Assembly: GCA_021604845.1 (NCBI GenBank)
Contig: BQJT01000006.1
Coordinates: 1 to 49,462 of the forward strand
Length of the DNA stretch: 49,462 nucleotides
Direction of reading: 5' to 3'
DNA from: Cyclobacteriaceae bacterium
Lineage (GTDB): Bacteria > Bacteroidota > Bacteroidia > Cytophagales > Cyclobacteriaceae
The translations under genes and the position numbers were made by a program. The notes under the pieces were generated by a model that saw only the letters and a program-made list of their open reading frames with translations, did not search any database and was not told the DNA's origin. This document shows positions 1 to 7,940 of this stretch, one piece after another. The first letter of the stretch is position 1. The number at the start of each line of letters is the position of its first letter.

Positions 1-397
1 GTTGGGATTCGGTATATTCAAATGTCCAGTCGCGGTCGGCAAAATTGAATACCAATGACTCATAATTGGTGTTGTATATCGGTCGTGAGGATTGAATCTG
101 TACTGATGCGGTAAAATTACCAACGGTAGGGCGGCTTTCAACGGTTACGATCATATTACAATTGATCTTCTCTGCACTTGTAAACACATCGTTCGTCCAG
201 CGCCGTCCGTTCATAAACTGAAAAAAGGCGGTTTCCATGTCTTTAAATACCCTCCTTTCGGTGGTCTCAACCTGTGGACTCACATTAACAATAACATTGC
301 AGTTTAATTCCTGAGCCCGGGCCGGGAACAGCAGGAATAGTAGGAGAAAGGTGAGACTATAGGACTTTCTTGTCAAGAATATGGTTGACAATATCAT
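1..397 (-). CDS. DUF4835 family protein (PorD-type), N-terminal part
   Basis: Only the N-terminal part (about 132 codons) is in the window; the rest lies beyond base 1. Reading from the ATG at 395-397, a hydrophobic leader ending in FPARAQ is followed by a mature start ELNCNVIVNV and then a motif like FKDMETAFFQFMNGRRWTND. This is the pattern of the DUF4835 family found next to coaBC in Bacteroidota; members have been annotated as PorD of the type IX secretion system, which I recall but cannot check here. The start lies inside the 3' end of coaBC (overlap about 40 bases); an in-frame TTG at 374-376 is an alternative start that still retains the leader. The protein is predicted to be exported. 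Family assignment rests on the leader, the motif and the position downstream of coaBC in the same direction. Confidence 0.75.
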   Translation of the reverse strand, partial: MILSTIFLTRKSYSLTFLLLFLLFPARAQELNCNVIVNVSPQVETTERRVFKDMETAFFQFMNGRRWTNDVFTSAEKINCNMIVTVESRPTVGNFTASVQIQSSRPIYNTNYESLVFNFADRDWTFEYTESQ

Positions 398-1559
398 AGG
401 CAACTTCCTTTTTAGATTTTAACTCAAACTTGGTCATGTTATTGTCTCTGTCTATAATGGTAATTCGATTTGTGTCGTGACCAAACCCCGCACCCTGGTC
501 CTTCAGTGAATTTAGAACAATAAAGTCCAGGTTCTTTTTCTTTAATTTCTGTGTGGCATTCTTCTCTTCCTGGTCTGTTTCCAGGGCAAATCCCACATTA
601 ATTTGGTTCGGTTGCTTAATCTTACCCATGGCCAGAGCAATATCCCTGGTCGATTCCATAGCAATCTCAGTATCCGCTGCAGCTTTTTTCAATTTCACCG
701 ATGATTTTTCCTTGGGAGTGTAATCTGCAACCGCCGCGGCAAAAATTGCTAAATCACAATCGCCATAGATCTCGTCGACCGCCTCAAACATTTCACCGGC
801 GCTGGTGACTTTTATTAGTTTGATATTTCCCGCCGGAGTTTCTAATACACTGGGGCCACTGATCAAGGTTACTGCGGCACCAAAATCGGAAAGGCACGCT
901 GCCAAAGCATAACCCATCTTACCGCTGCTGTGATTACCAACAAATCTGACCGGGTCAATCATTTCGTAGGTAGGACCGGCGGTTACCACTGCTTTTTTGC
1001 CCTTTAAAGGTTGGTTTTTTTCAAAGTGACCGTTAAGAACAGCAAGAATTTCCTCAGGTTCTGCCATTCGGCCGTCTCCCACTAGTCCGCTGGCCAGTTC
1101 GCCAAAACGGGCATCGATGATAAAGTTTCCAAACTCTTTAAACCGTTTCATGTTCTCCTGGGTACTGGGATGGCGATACATATCCAGGTCCATGGCGGGA
1201 GCCCAGTATACCGGGCAGCGAGCTGATAAATAGATTGCGGATAACAGGTTGTCACAGACACCGCGGCTGCATTTGGCCATGGTGTTGGCGCTGGCAGGGG
1301 CGATAATCATCAAATCGGCCCATAAACCAAGCTCCACATGATTGTTCCACAACGCACCGTCACCGCTGTGGAAATCAACAAGCACCTCTTTTTTTGAAAC
1401 GGTTGAAAGGGTCAATGGAGTTATAAATCCGGTAGCTGCGTGGGTCATTATAACCCTTACGTCAGCACCTGATTTAACCAGCAGCCGTACCAGTGCGGCC
1501 GACTTATAAGCTGCAATGCTGCCGCATACTCCCAGCAGGATCTTTTTTCCACCGAGCAT
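357..1559 (-). CDS. coaBC: Bifunctional phosphopantothenoylcysteine decarboxylase / phosphopantothenate-cysteine ligase
   Basis: Catalyses two successive cytoplasmic steps of coenzyme A synthesis: ligation of cysteine to 4'-phosphopantothenate (CoaB) and decarboxylation to 4'-phosphopantetheine (CoaC). The 400-residue length is normal for the fusion. The N-terminal flavoprotein half starts GKKILLGVCGSIAAYKS and contains the APASANTMAKCS segment and PAMDLDM; the C-terminal half starts at about residue 187 with KGKKAVVTAGPTYEMIDPVRFVGN, followed by SSGKMGYALA and AAVADYTP. It lies between the DUF4835 gene, which it overlaps at its 3' end, and the omega-subunit gene 14 bases upstream, so a single operon is likely. 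ATG start at 1557-1559. Nothing unusual seen. Confidence 0.97.
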   Translation of the reverse strand: MLGGKKILLGVCGSIAAYKSAALVRLLVKSGADVRVIMTHAATGFITPLTLSTVSKKEVLVDFHSGDGALWNNHVELGLWADLMIIAPASANTMAKCSRGVCDNLLSAIYLSARCPVYWAPAMDLDMYRHPSTQENMKRFKEFGNFIIDARFGELASGLVGDGRMAEPEEILAVLNGHFEKNQPLKGKKAVVTAGPTYEMIDPVRFVGNHSSGKMGYALAACLSDFGAAVTLISGPSVLETPAGNIKLIKVTSAGEMFEAVDEIYGDCDLAIFAAAVADYTPKEKSSVKLKKAAADTEIAMESTRDIALAMGKIKQPNQINVGFALETDQEEKNATQKLKKKNLDFIVLNSLKDQGAGFGHDTNRITIIDRDNNMTKFELKSKKEVAYDIVNHILDKKVL

Positions 1560-1573
1560 GGAGACGAGGTGGT

Positions 1574-1894
1574 TTAGTCTAGGGTTTCTTCGCCTTCTTC
1601 TTCGGGCATTCGATATCTGATCTCGCCGTTCAGAAATTCTTCGGTGGCTACATTAGATGGTTTTGGCATTCTTTCGTAGAACTTAGATATCTCTATTTGT
1701 TCTCTGTTTTCAAAAACCTCTTCCAAATTATCCACAGTAGATGCGAATTCAGCCAGCTTGCCGCTCAATTCTTCTTTTATTCTGGTAGAAAGCTGACGTG
1801 CCCGTTTGGACACCACCGCTACCGACTGGTAAATATTGCCGGTTGGCTCAGCCATTTTATCAATATCACGGGTAGTAATTGATGCTTTAGACAT
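1574..1894 (-). CDS. rpoZ: RNA polymerase omega subunit family protein
   Basis: Small 106-residue protein of the Bacteroidota omega type, which helps assembly and stability of RNA polymerase. The segment around residues 12-50 (KMAEPTGNIYQSVAVVSKRARQ followed by LSTRIKEELSGKLAEF) matches the omega helix region, including the usual NIYxSVAVVSKRARQ core. The acidic tail ends EEEGEETLD. It sits in the conserved bamD-rpoZ-coaBC order, 2 bases after the bamD stop, which strongly supports the call and implies co-transcription. Overlapping reading frames on the other strand are shadows. Confidence 0.93.
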   Translation of the reverse strand: MSKASITTRDIDKMAEPTGNIYQSVAVVSKRARQLSTRIKEELSGKLAEFASTVDNLEEVFENREQIEISKFYERMPKPSNVATEEFLNGEIRYRMPEEEGEETLD

Positions 1895-1896
1895 TT

Positions 1897-2745
1897 TTAG
1901 TTGTTATTTGATTCTATTACCTGGTTTTTGGACAGGAATTCATTCATCCATTTTCTGCACTCAGAATTTAGCCTGGTGGCTTCTTTTGCAAATTTACTAT
2001 CTGAATAGTTCTCAATGAAATAATCATAGATTTCTATTGCCTTTTCATACCTTTCTTTTTGCTTGGTCGATATTGATCGTCTGGCATATATATATTGAGA
2101 TTCCAATTTTAGAAAATGAACTTCTTCATTGTATTTGCTGTCCGGAAAATCTTTGCTGAAGTTCTCAAATGCAATCACTGCCGAGTTATGTTGAGATAGT
2201 TTCTTATACAAAATTGCGTTATTGTAAGCTTTTGATTCCAGTTTACGCTGCAATTCGTTAATAGTAGCTGTGGCCTGGCCGGAGTATTTTGTATCCGGGT
2301 AAAGATTCAGAAATTGTTGCATGGCACCGATTGCCTCGGCTGAACTTGACTGGTCCAATTCTTCCACCGGAGAGTCCAGAAAAAGAGAGTAAGCATACAT
2401 ATACATACTTTCCATGGCAAATTCACTGCGGGAGTAGGTTTCGTAAAAAGTTTTGAAGTAATAGGCGCTTTCTACAAACAGGCTTTGGTGAAAATGACAA
2501 TAAGCATAATAAAAGTTCGCCTGTTCTGCTTCTGGCATACCCCGTATGAGCGGCAGGATCTCTTCCAAAAGCATGCTTGCCTTGACATAGTCACCCCGGT
2601 CTCCGCGTTCGTAATATTTAACCGAAGCTTCATATTTCTCCCGCCAGTCAGTACTTTTTTGCAGTTTTCTAAATTCACTGCAACCCATTAGAATCAAAAG
2701 CGAAAGAATGGTAAGAAAGGTTATGTTACCTGCAGGGTATCTCAT
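1897..2745 (-). CDS. bamD: Outer membrane assembly lipoprotein BamD
   Basis: Lipoprotein subunit of the beta-barrel assembly machinery, expected on the periplasmic face of the outer membrane. The leader MRYPAGNITFLTILSLLILMGC gives a lipobox LMGC with Cys22. The mature part is helical with TPR-like repeats, seen as recurring FxxFxxxYPDSKY-type segments (FLNLYPDTKYSG, FSKDFPDSKYNE, FIENYSDSKFAKEA), the hallmark of the BamD/ComL fold. Length of 282 residues is typical. It is first of the tight rpoZ-coaBC-DUF4835 series; 140 bases separate it from the OstA-like gene upstream in the same direction. Confidence 0.94.
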   Translation of the reverse strand: MRYPAGNITFLTILSLLILMGCSEFRKLQKSTDWREKYEASVKYYERGDRGDYVKASMLLEEILPLIRGMPEAEQANFYYAYCHFHQSLFVESAYYFKTFYETYSRSEFAMESMYMYAYSLFLDSPVEELDQSSSAEAIGAMQQFLNLYPDTKYSGQATATINELQRKLESKAYNNAILYKKLSQHNSAVIAFENFSKDFPDSKYNEEVHFLKLESQYIYARRSISTKQKERYEKAIEIYDYFIENYSDSKFAKEATRLNSECRKWMNEFLSKNQVIESNNN

Positions 2746-2885
2746 CGGGGTGCAAATATAAAGTCGATATATCGAATAAACAATCTAACATCATTCTTTA
2801 ACATACGTTAACAAGGCTTCCTTTGACCTGAAAACAAAGGTGTTGCGGCTAAAACAAGGAGTACTGGTAAAAGAAATAGTCAATT

Positions 2886-4538
2886 TCAATTCACTTTTTG
2901 CAGCCTGTTCAGATCTTTTACCGTCGGTTTAGCTGCATCAGCTTCAATTGGCTTGATACGGTCGGGAAGCTGCTTTTTAACCTTTTCATCAGCAGTATTT
3001 CCCGGCATTTCATCACCCAAGACACTATACCGGGTAGGCCTTTCGTAACTGCGCCAGGAAAAATTCTCCAGTTTGGTGCTTTCAGGATTAATTTCATGGA
3101 AAGGGATAAAGGAGCCATCAGGTGAATAAAAAGTTATATCACTTATCTTTTGTTCTTTGAACCTTAATCGCATGTCACTGCAAACGATCTTGTTCATGCC
3201 CATTACCAATGAATCTTTTTCCCCGATTTCGAAATATATGCTTTCCCCGTTTCCGTTGACATCTACCTGACTCAGCTTACCTTCTTTAAAATAGGCGGTC
3301 ATATTTCTTCCTTTAACCTGGTCGTAGTACTGATCCACAGTTAACGAGGTTACAAAAGCATTAGTATTCAGGAACATACGGTCGATTTGACCACCAGAAG
3401 TAATCATAGAGATCGTGTCAGATTCCATTTGACTTTTGTCACTCCAGAGTACCGGGTCGTCATACATATAGATTAAGGAATCAGATAGATGATAACTGAG
3501 AGAATCTGATTTCCCCTGAAGGTTGGGTTTAAAAATTAGCACATTATTAAACGCCAAAAGCCTTTCATTACTAGGTATGGAGTCCTCAATACTGATCAGC
3601 GTATCCGCCGATATATAAAGCGTATCCCCTTCTGGAAAAATCTTTTTCATTAAGGTATTGCCATATATTTTGGTGACACCTTGTTCCTTCCAGTACTTAC
3701 CATAATCGCCGTTGATAATAACATCATCTTCCTTGCCAATCAAAGATACATTGTGTGTAGCGGTATAATACTCTTTAGTTCTGTCGGCATAGAGTTCATC
3801 TCCATGCAATAGGTAGGTGGTAGTTTCTATAGCTGCACCTGAAAAGTTGGAGATATCTTCTCTGGTTCGATATATTCCACCTTCATCAGCATGCAGGATA
3901 GTGCCATTGTTTGAAGTGATAACGGTAGGGCCTAGGAAGTAAGCCACTTCAGTAACGGTGTTGAATTGAATTGTATCTGCCTCCACCAAACCGTCAACAT
4001 TCCGTATCCTGACGCTATCCTTAAAGGAGGCATAGCGGACCTCTGTATCGTAATATCCCTTTTTACTGGTAAGGGTGTTATTCTTTGTCACCAGGCGACC
4101 CTTCTGAAAGTAGTAGGCCATATGTTCGATCATGTCATAGTCAAGGAAGTCGGTGTTGAGGGTCATTGAAGGATCGCGATAAACCACATTTTTCCTCATT
4201 TGAGCTAATTTCTGATCTCCCTGATAGATCAATTTACCACCGGTTATGGTGATGGAATCACCTTCCAGAACCCTCACCCTGCCAAAAATCTCTACCAGGT
4301 TCTCCTGCTTAAAGAAAAATGCAGAATCCCCGTAAATACGGGTGTCCTTCTGTGAGAACATAACATTCCCGATCACTTTATCGAATCGCTTGTCACCCTG
4401 GACCCCGTTCTCAAGGTAGTCTGCCCTTTCAAGTTTTATACGATCCACCTGCTGGCCATATACAACCTCTGAGATCACCAGGGCTATCAGCGAAAATGAA
4501 AGAGAATAAATTAATAACTTTGATCCAGGTCTAAACAC
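2886..4538 (-). CDS. OstA-like (LptA/LptD N-terminal family) envelope protein
   Basis: Exported 550-residue protein with a Sec-type leader (LLIYSLSFSLIALVISEVVYGQQ). The mature region has the periodic OstA/LptA pattern: repeated strands such as FDKVIGNVMFSQKDTRIYGDSAFF, VRVLEGDSITITGGKLIYQGD and DTIQFNTVTEVAYFLGPT, forming a long beta-jellyroll expected to contact lipopolysaccharide during transport. Bacteroidota commonly encode such an OstA-like protein near bamD. It lacks an obvious C-terminal barrel, so it is more likely a periplasmic or anchored LptA-type protein than LptD. The start is GTG at 4536-4538; no better start is seen upstream. It is divergent from tilS with only 38 bases between them, so both promoters must overlap. 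Confidence 0.85.
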   Translation of the reverse strand: MFRPGSKLLIYSLSFSLIALVISEVVYGQQVDRIKLERADYLENGVQGDKRFDKVIGNVMFSQKDTRIYGDSAFFFKQENLVEIFGRVRVLEGDSITITGGKLIYQGDQKLAQMRKNVVYRDPSMTLNTDFLDYDMIEHMAYYFQKGRLVTKNNTLTSKKGYYDTEVRYASFKDSVRIRNVDGLVEADTIQFNTVTEVAYFLGPTVITSNNGTILHADEGGIYRTREDISNFSGAAIETTTYLLHGDELYADRTKEYYTATHNVSLIGKEDDVIINGDYGKYWKEQGVTKIYGNTLMKKIFPEGDTLYISADTLISIEDSIPSNERLLAFNNVLIFKPNLQGKSDSLSYHLSDSLIYMYDDPVLWSDKSQMESDTISMITSGGQIDRMFLNTNAFVTSLTVDQYYDQVKGRNMTAYFKEGKLSQVDVNGNGESIYFEIGEKDSLVMGMNKIVCSDMRLRFKEQKISDITFYSPDGSFIPFHEINPESTKLENFSWRSYERPTRYSVLGDEMPGNTADEKVKKQLPDRIKPIEADAAKPTVKDLNRLQKVN

Positions 4539-4576
4539 AAGACAAATTTAGTACAATATTCTAACTCCTGGGTACA

Positions 4577-5905
4577 ATGGATAATAGTCTGATCAGGCAA
4601 ACGGATGTATTTATTACCAAAGAAGGCCTGCTTGATCTGGGGGAAAAGGTGCTGGTAGCGGTGAGCGGAGGTGTGGATTCAATGGTGCTGCTTCATATTC
4701 TACAGGAATTGGGGTACAATACGGCGATTGCCCATGCTAACTTTCAATTAAGAGGGGAGGAGTCTGAGTTGGACGAGCAATTGATTCGTCAAATCGCAGA
4801 TTCACAGGAAATACCATTACATATCAGGAGGTTCAATACCAGGGAATATGCCAAGGATCAGGGTATTTCTGTCCAAATGGCTGCACGCGACTTAAGATAT
4901 GCCTGGTTTAAACAGGTCATGAAGGACCATGGATATCACAAAGTTGCCGTTGCACATCATTTGAATGATCTGCTTGAGACACTTCTGTTAAATATTACCA
5001 GGGGTACCGGAATAGCCGGTTTGCATGGAATCCTGCCGCAACAAGGTGCCATTATCCGTCCATTAATTTTTACCGACAAACAAAATATCCAGGCCTATGC
5101 CGATGACCGGGATATTAAATGGCGTGAGGATCGTTCCAATTCGGATGAAAGTTATCAGAGAAATTTAATCAGGCATCAGGTAGTGCCCATTTTAAAGAAA
5201 ATTAATCCAGCACTGGAAGCTACTACCAAAAACACCGTTGAAATACTTAAATCGGTAGAGGATGAATTCAACAAGGCCATTCAGCAATATCGTCAGCAGA
5301 TGATAATTGAAGAAGGAGGCCATATCAGAATACCTAAATCACGTTTAAGGGCCATTACCCCACCCATATTAAAGGAGGTAATTGGAGACTACGGCTTTGT
5401 TTATGACCAGTGTAAATTGTTGCTTGGTAGTACCATCGATCAAACAGGAAAGGTGTTTTATTCCGATACCCATACATTAAACGTTGACCGGGAGGAGATA
5501 ATTATTTCACCAAAGTCAAAGGAATCAGTTCAGGCGGTAATCGATTGCAACCAGGACTCGATAAGTATTGGAGGTTATCAATGGCAGATTTTGCACTACC
5601 AAAGTGAGCAATACCATATAAAGAATATGGGAAATACCGCCGCTTTTGACTTTGAGAAACTGGATTTTCCCCTGAAAGTACGAGGCTGGCTGCCGGGTGA
5701 TAGATTTTACCCGCTAGGAATGACCGGGCAAAAGAAACTAAGTGATTTTTTCATAGATAATAAAGTGCCAAGGAATCTTAAAACTGAGACGCTGGTTTTG
5801 TTATCAGGTGATAATATCGCATGGGTAGTGGGGCATCGAATTGACAACAGGTATAAAATAACAAATAAGACCAGGAAGGTATTGGAGATCTCTGTTGCAC
5901 TTTAA
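4577..5905 (+). CDS. tilS: tRNA(Ile)-lysidine synthase
   Basis: Modifies the wobble cytidine of the CAU anticodon of tRNA-Ile2 to lysidine using ATP and lysine, which switches decoding from Met to Ile. The PP-loop ATP-binding motif SGGVDSM is at residues 30-36, followed by HANFQLRGEESELDE and the AHHLNDLLETLLLNITRGTG segment. A C-terminal domain (KVRGWLPGDRFYPLGMTGQKKLSDFFIDNKVP) completes the 442-residue protein, so both catalytic and tRNA-recognition parts are present. ATG start at 4577. It stands alone in front of mdh, with a 119-base gap between them containing a short TCAATTGTCAATGGTCAAT-type word repeat. Confidence 0.96.
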   Translation: MDNSLIRQTDVFITKEGLLDLGEKVLVAVSGGVDSMVLLHILQELGYNTAIAHANFQLRGEESELDEQLIRQIADSQEIPLHIRRFNTREYAKDQGISVQMAARDLRYAWFKQVMKDHGYHKVAVAHHLNDLLETLLLNITRGTGIAGLHGILPQQGAIIRPLIFTDKQNIQAYADDRDIKWREDRSNSDESYQRNLIRHQVVPILKKINPALEATTKNTVEILKSVEDEFNKAIQQYRQQMIIEEGGHIRIPKSRLRAITPPILKEVIGDYGFVYDQCKLLLGSTIDQTGKVFYSDTHTLNVDREEIIISPKSKESVQAVIDCNQDSISIGGYQWQILHYQSEQYHIKNMGNTAAFDFEKLDFPLKVRGWLPGDRFYPLGMTGQKKLSDFFIDNKVPRNLKTETLVLLSGDNIAWVVGHRIDNRYKITNKTRKVLEISVAL

Positions 5906-5909
5906 GCGG

Positions 5910-5947
5910 TCAATTGTCAATGGTCAATCTAGTAATCAACTAATCTC
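5910..5947. repeat. Short GTCAAT word repeat downstream of tilS
   Basis: Just after the tilS stop the sequence repeats GTCAAT-like words (GGTCAATTGTCAATGGTCAAT, then TAATCAACTAATC). It resembles a short version of the low-complexity arrays at 24641 and 40500. No function can be assigned; it sits in the 119-base gap before mdh. Confidence 0.4.
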
Positions 5948-6024
5948 CTGTTCATTGCATTGTATGCGTTCCCGTCGTATCTTAGCCCCTCCTTTAACGA
6001 TTTCAAATTCAAAAAGTAACACAA

Positions 6025-6954
6025 ATGAAAGTAACAGTGGTCGGAGCCGGCAATGTAGGAGCAACATGTGCGGACGTTTTAGCATACAGGGAAGTAGTCA
6101 ATGAGGTAGTATTAGTAGATATCAAGGAAGGGTTAGCCGAGGGTAAGGCCCTGGATATTTGGGAAAAATCACCTATTAACCTTTATGATACCCGTACCGT
6201 AGGTTCTACAAATGATTATAGTAAAACTGCCGGGTCGAGTGTGGTAGTAATCACTTCCGGGATACCCAGGAAACCAGGTATGTCCAGGGACGACCTGATA
6301 TCAACGAACGCAGGAATCGTAAAAACTGTAACCGAGAATGTAGTCTCCCATTCACCGGATGCAATCATTATAGTGGTATCAAACCCATTGGATGTAATGA
6401 CTTACCAGGCCCACCTGACTGCTGGTCACGACCGGACCAGGGTTATGGGCATGGCTGGAATTTTAGACACTGCCCGTTACCGTTCATTCCTTGCGGAAGC
6501 CTTGAATGTCAGTCCCAAGGATATCCAGGCGGTGCTTATGGGAGGTCATGGAGACACCATGGTACCATTGCCGAGATATACCACTGTGGCGGGTATACCG
6601 GTTACCGAATTAATTGACGAGGAGCAACTTAATGCCATAATCGAACGAACCAAGAAAGGCGGAGGTGAGTTGGTACAATTGATGGGAACTTCAGCATGGT
6701 ATGCCCCGGGTTCGGCGGCGGCCCAAATGGTAGAATCCATTGTTCGCGACCAGCGGCGAATATTTCCTGTTTGTGTAGAGCTTCAGGGTGAATACGGAAT
6801 TGATAATACCTATCTGGGTGCCCCGGTGGTACTGGGTAAGAACGGTATTGAGAAGATCATTGAACTTGACTTAACCGATCAGGAAAAAGCGCTGCTGGAG
6901 GTTAGTAGAGGGCATGTAAAAGATGTGATGAGTGTATTGGACAATATGGGCTAA
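6025..6954 (+). CDS. mdh: Malate dehydrogenase
   Basis: NAD-dependent interconversion of malate and oxaloacetate in the TCA cycle, cytoplasmic. The Rossmann motif GAGNVGA is at residues 7-13, the active-site loop arginines are in SGIPRKPGMSRDDL, and the catalytic histidine lies in GGHGDTMVPL. The 309-residue length and the tetrameric LDH-like MDH signature (LVDIKEGLAEGKALDI) agree with the bacterial type. ATG start at 6025. The last codons overlap by three bases with the stop of the convergent hydrolase gene downstream. Confidence 0.97.
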   Translation: MKVTVVGAGNVGATCADVLAYREVVNEVVLVDIKEGLAEGKALDIWEKSPINLYDTRTVGSTNDYSKTAGSSVVVITSGIPRKPGMSRDDLISTNAGIVKTVTENVVSHSPDAIIIVVSNPLDVMTYQAHLTAGHDRTRVMGMAGILDTARYRSFLAEALNVSPKDIQAVLMGGHGDTMVPLPRYTTVAGIPVTELIDEEQLNAIIERTKKGGGELVQLMGTSAWYAPGSAAAQMVESIVRDQRRIFPVCVELQGEYGIDNTYLGAPVVLGKNGIEKIIELDLTDQEKALLEVSRGHVKDVMSVLDNMG

Positions 6955-7781
6955 ACCGCTTTTTCAAGTATCCATTGAGCGGTAAAATCCATAACCTGCT
7001 CTTTCCCTATTTCGTTGTGGGTTTCGTGTCTCATCTCGGGCCACCACTTGTAACTGACTAACTCTGGTGCAGCAGCAGCAAAAGTCTGACTGGCAGATAA
7101 CGATGTAATGTTGTCATCCGTACCATGAAAGATGAGTACCGGTTTAGAAAGCTGGTGGGCGTGTAGAAGTACATATTCTCCATTTTTGACCGCTTCATTA
7201 AATAATCCTGCAGAGATCTTGTTATGTACTAATGGGTCATTGAGATACGCCTCTCCAATACTTAGATCCCTTGACAGGTACTCAGGTTTCAGCCCGTTTG
7301 GCTGGGTGAGGGATGGAATTATTTTAGACATCCCTCGGGCAATCAACAATTGCATTCTGGTAGGCTCAAAACTTAATTTCAACCAGGGTGCGCTTAATAC
7401 TACCCCGCGAATTTCCTGCAGGTCTTTGCGCAGTAGTAAGTTGCTGACAATGTTACCACCCCAGCTGTGGCCATAGAGAAACATAGGAGCGTTCAGGTGG
7501 TTTACCCTCACAAATTTCATCAGGGATTCCAGGTCTTCCCACAGCTGTTGACAGCGGGCATGTCCGCGTGTTCCGGCATTATGTCCATGTCCTCTTTGAT
7601 CTACTCCGTAAACGGCAATACCTGAACGATTAAAATGCCCGGCAAGATGCTCGTATCTACCAATATGTTCTCCCAGTCCATGCACCAGGCAGACAACTGC
7701 AATTGGGTCGGAAGGTAGCCAGGTTTTTCCATAAAGATCTTTTCCGTCTATGGTGTGAAGCTTGAATTCTTTGATCGACAA
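6951..7781 (-). CDS. Alpha/beta hydrolase, monoacylglycerol lipase / lysophospholipase-like
   Basis: Serine hydrolase of the PldB/monoglyceride lipase group. Oxyanion region HGLGEHIGRYEHLA is at residues 34-47, the nucleophile elbow is GHSWGG with Ser106, and the likely acid and base lie in HGTDDNIT and MRHETHNE near the C-terminus. No leader is visible, so it is likely cytoplasmic or peripheral. Substrate (lysophospholipid or monoacylglycerol) is inferred from the family. The only in-frame start after an upstream stop is TTG at 7779-7781. It is convergent with mdh and divergent from the large protein at 7941. Confidence 0.85.
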   Translation of the reverse strand: MSIKEFKLHTIDGKDLYGKTWLPSDPIAVVCLVHGLGEHIGRYEHLAGHFNRSGIAVYGVDQRGHGHNAGTRGHARCQQLWEDLESLMKFVRVNHLNAPMFLYGHSWGGNIVSNLLLRKDLQEIRGVVLSAPWLKLSFEPTRMQLLIARGMSKIIPSLTQPNGLKPEYLSRDLSIGEAYLNDPLVHNKISAGLFNEAVKNGEYVLLHAHQLSKPVLIFHGTDDNITSLSASQTFAAAAPELVSYKWWPEMRHETHNEIGKEQVMDFTAQWILEKAV

Positions 7782-7940
7782 GGAGTTGTTGTATGAGATT
7801 TAGGCTAAAATAAAGCTTTTCAGGAACACTGTAGGAATGACCTGATTTTTTCTTTGAACATAAAACATCAAAAATAAGGCTAACATCTGAAAAAATGACC
7901 TGCTTATTTTAAATTTGGGCAAATCGAACGGGGCAGCACT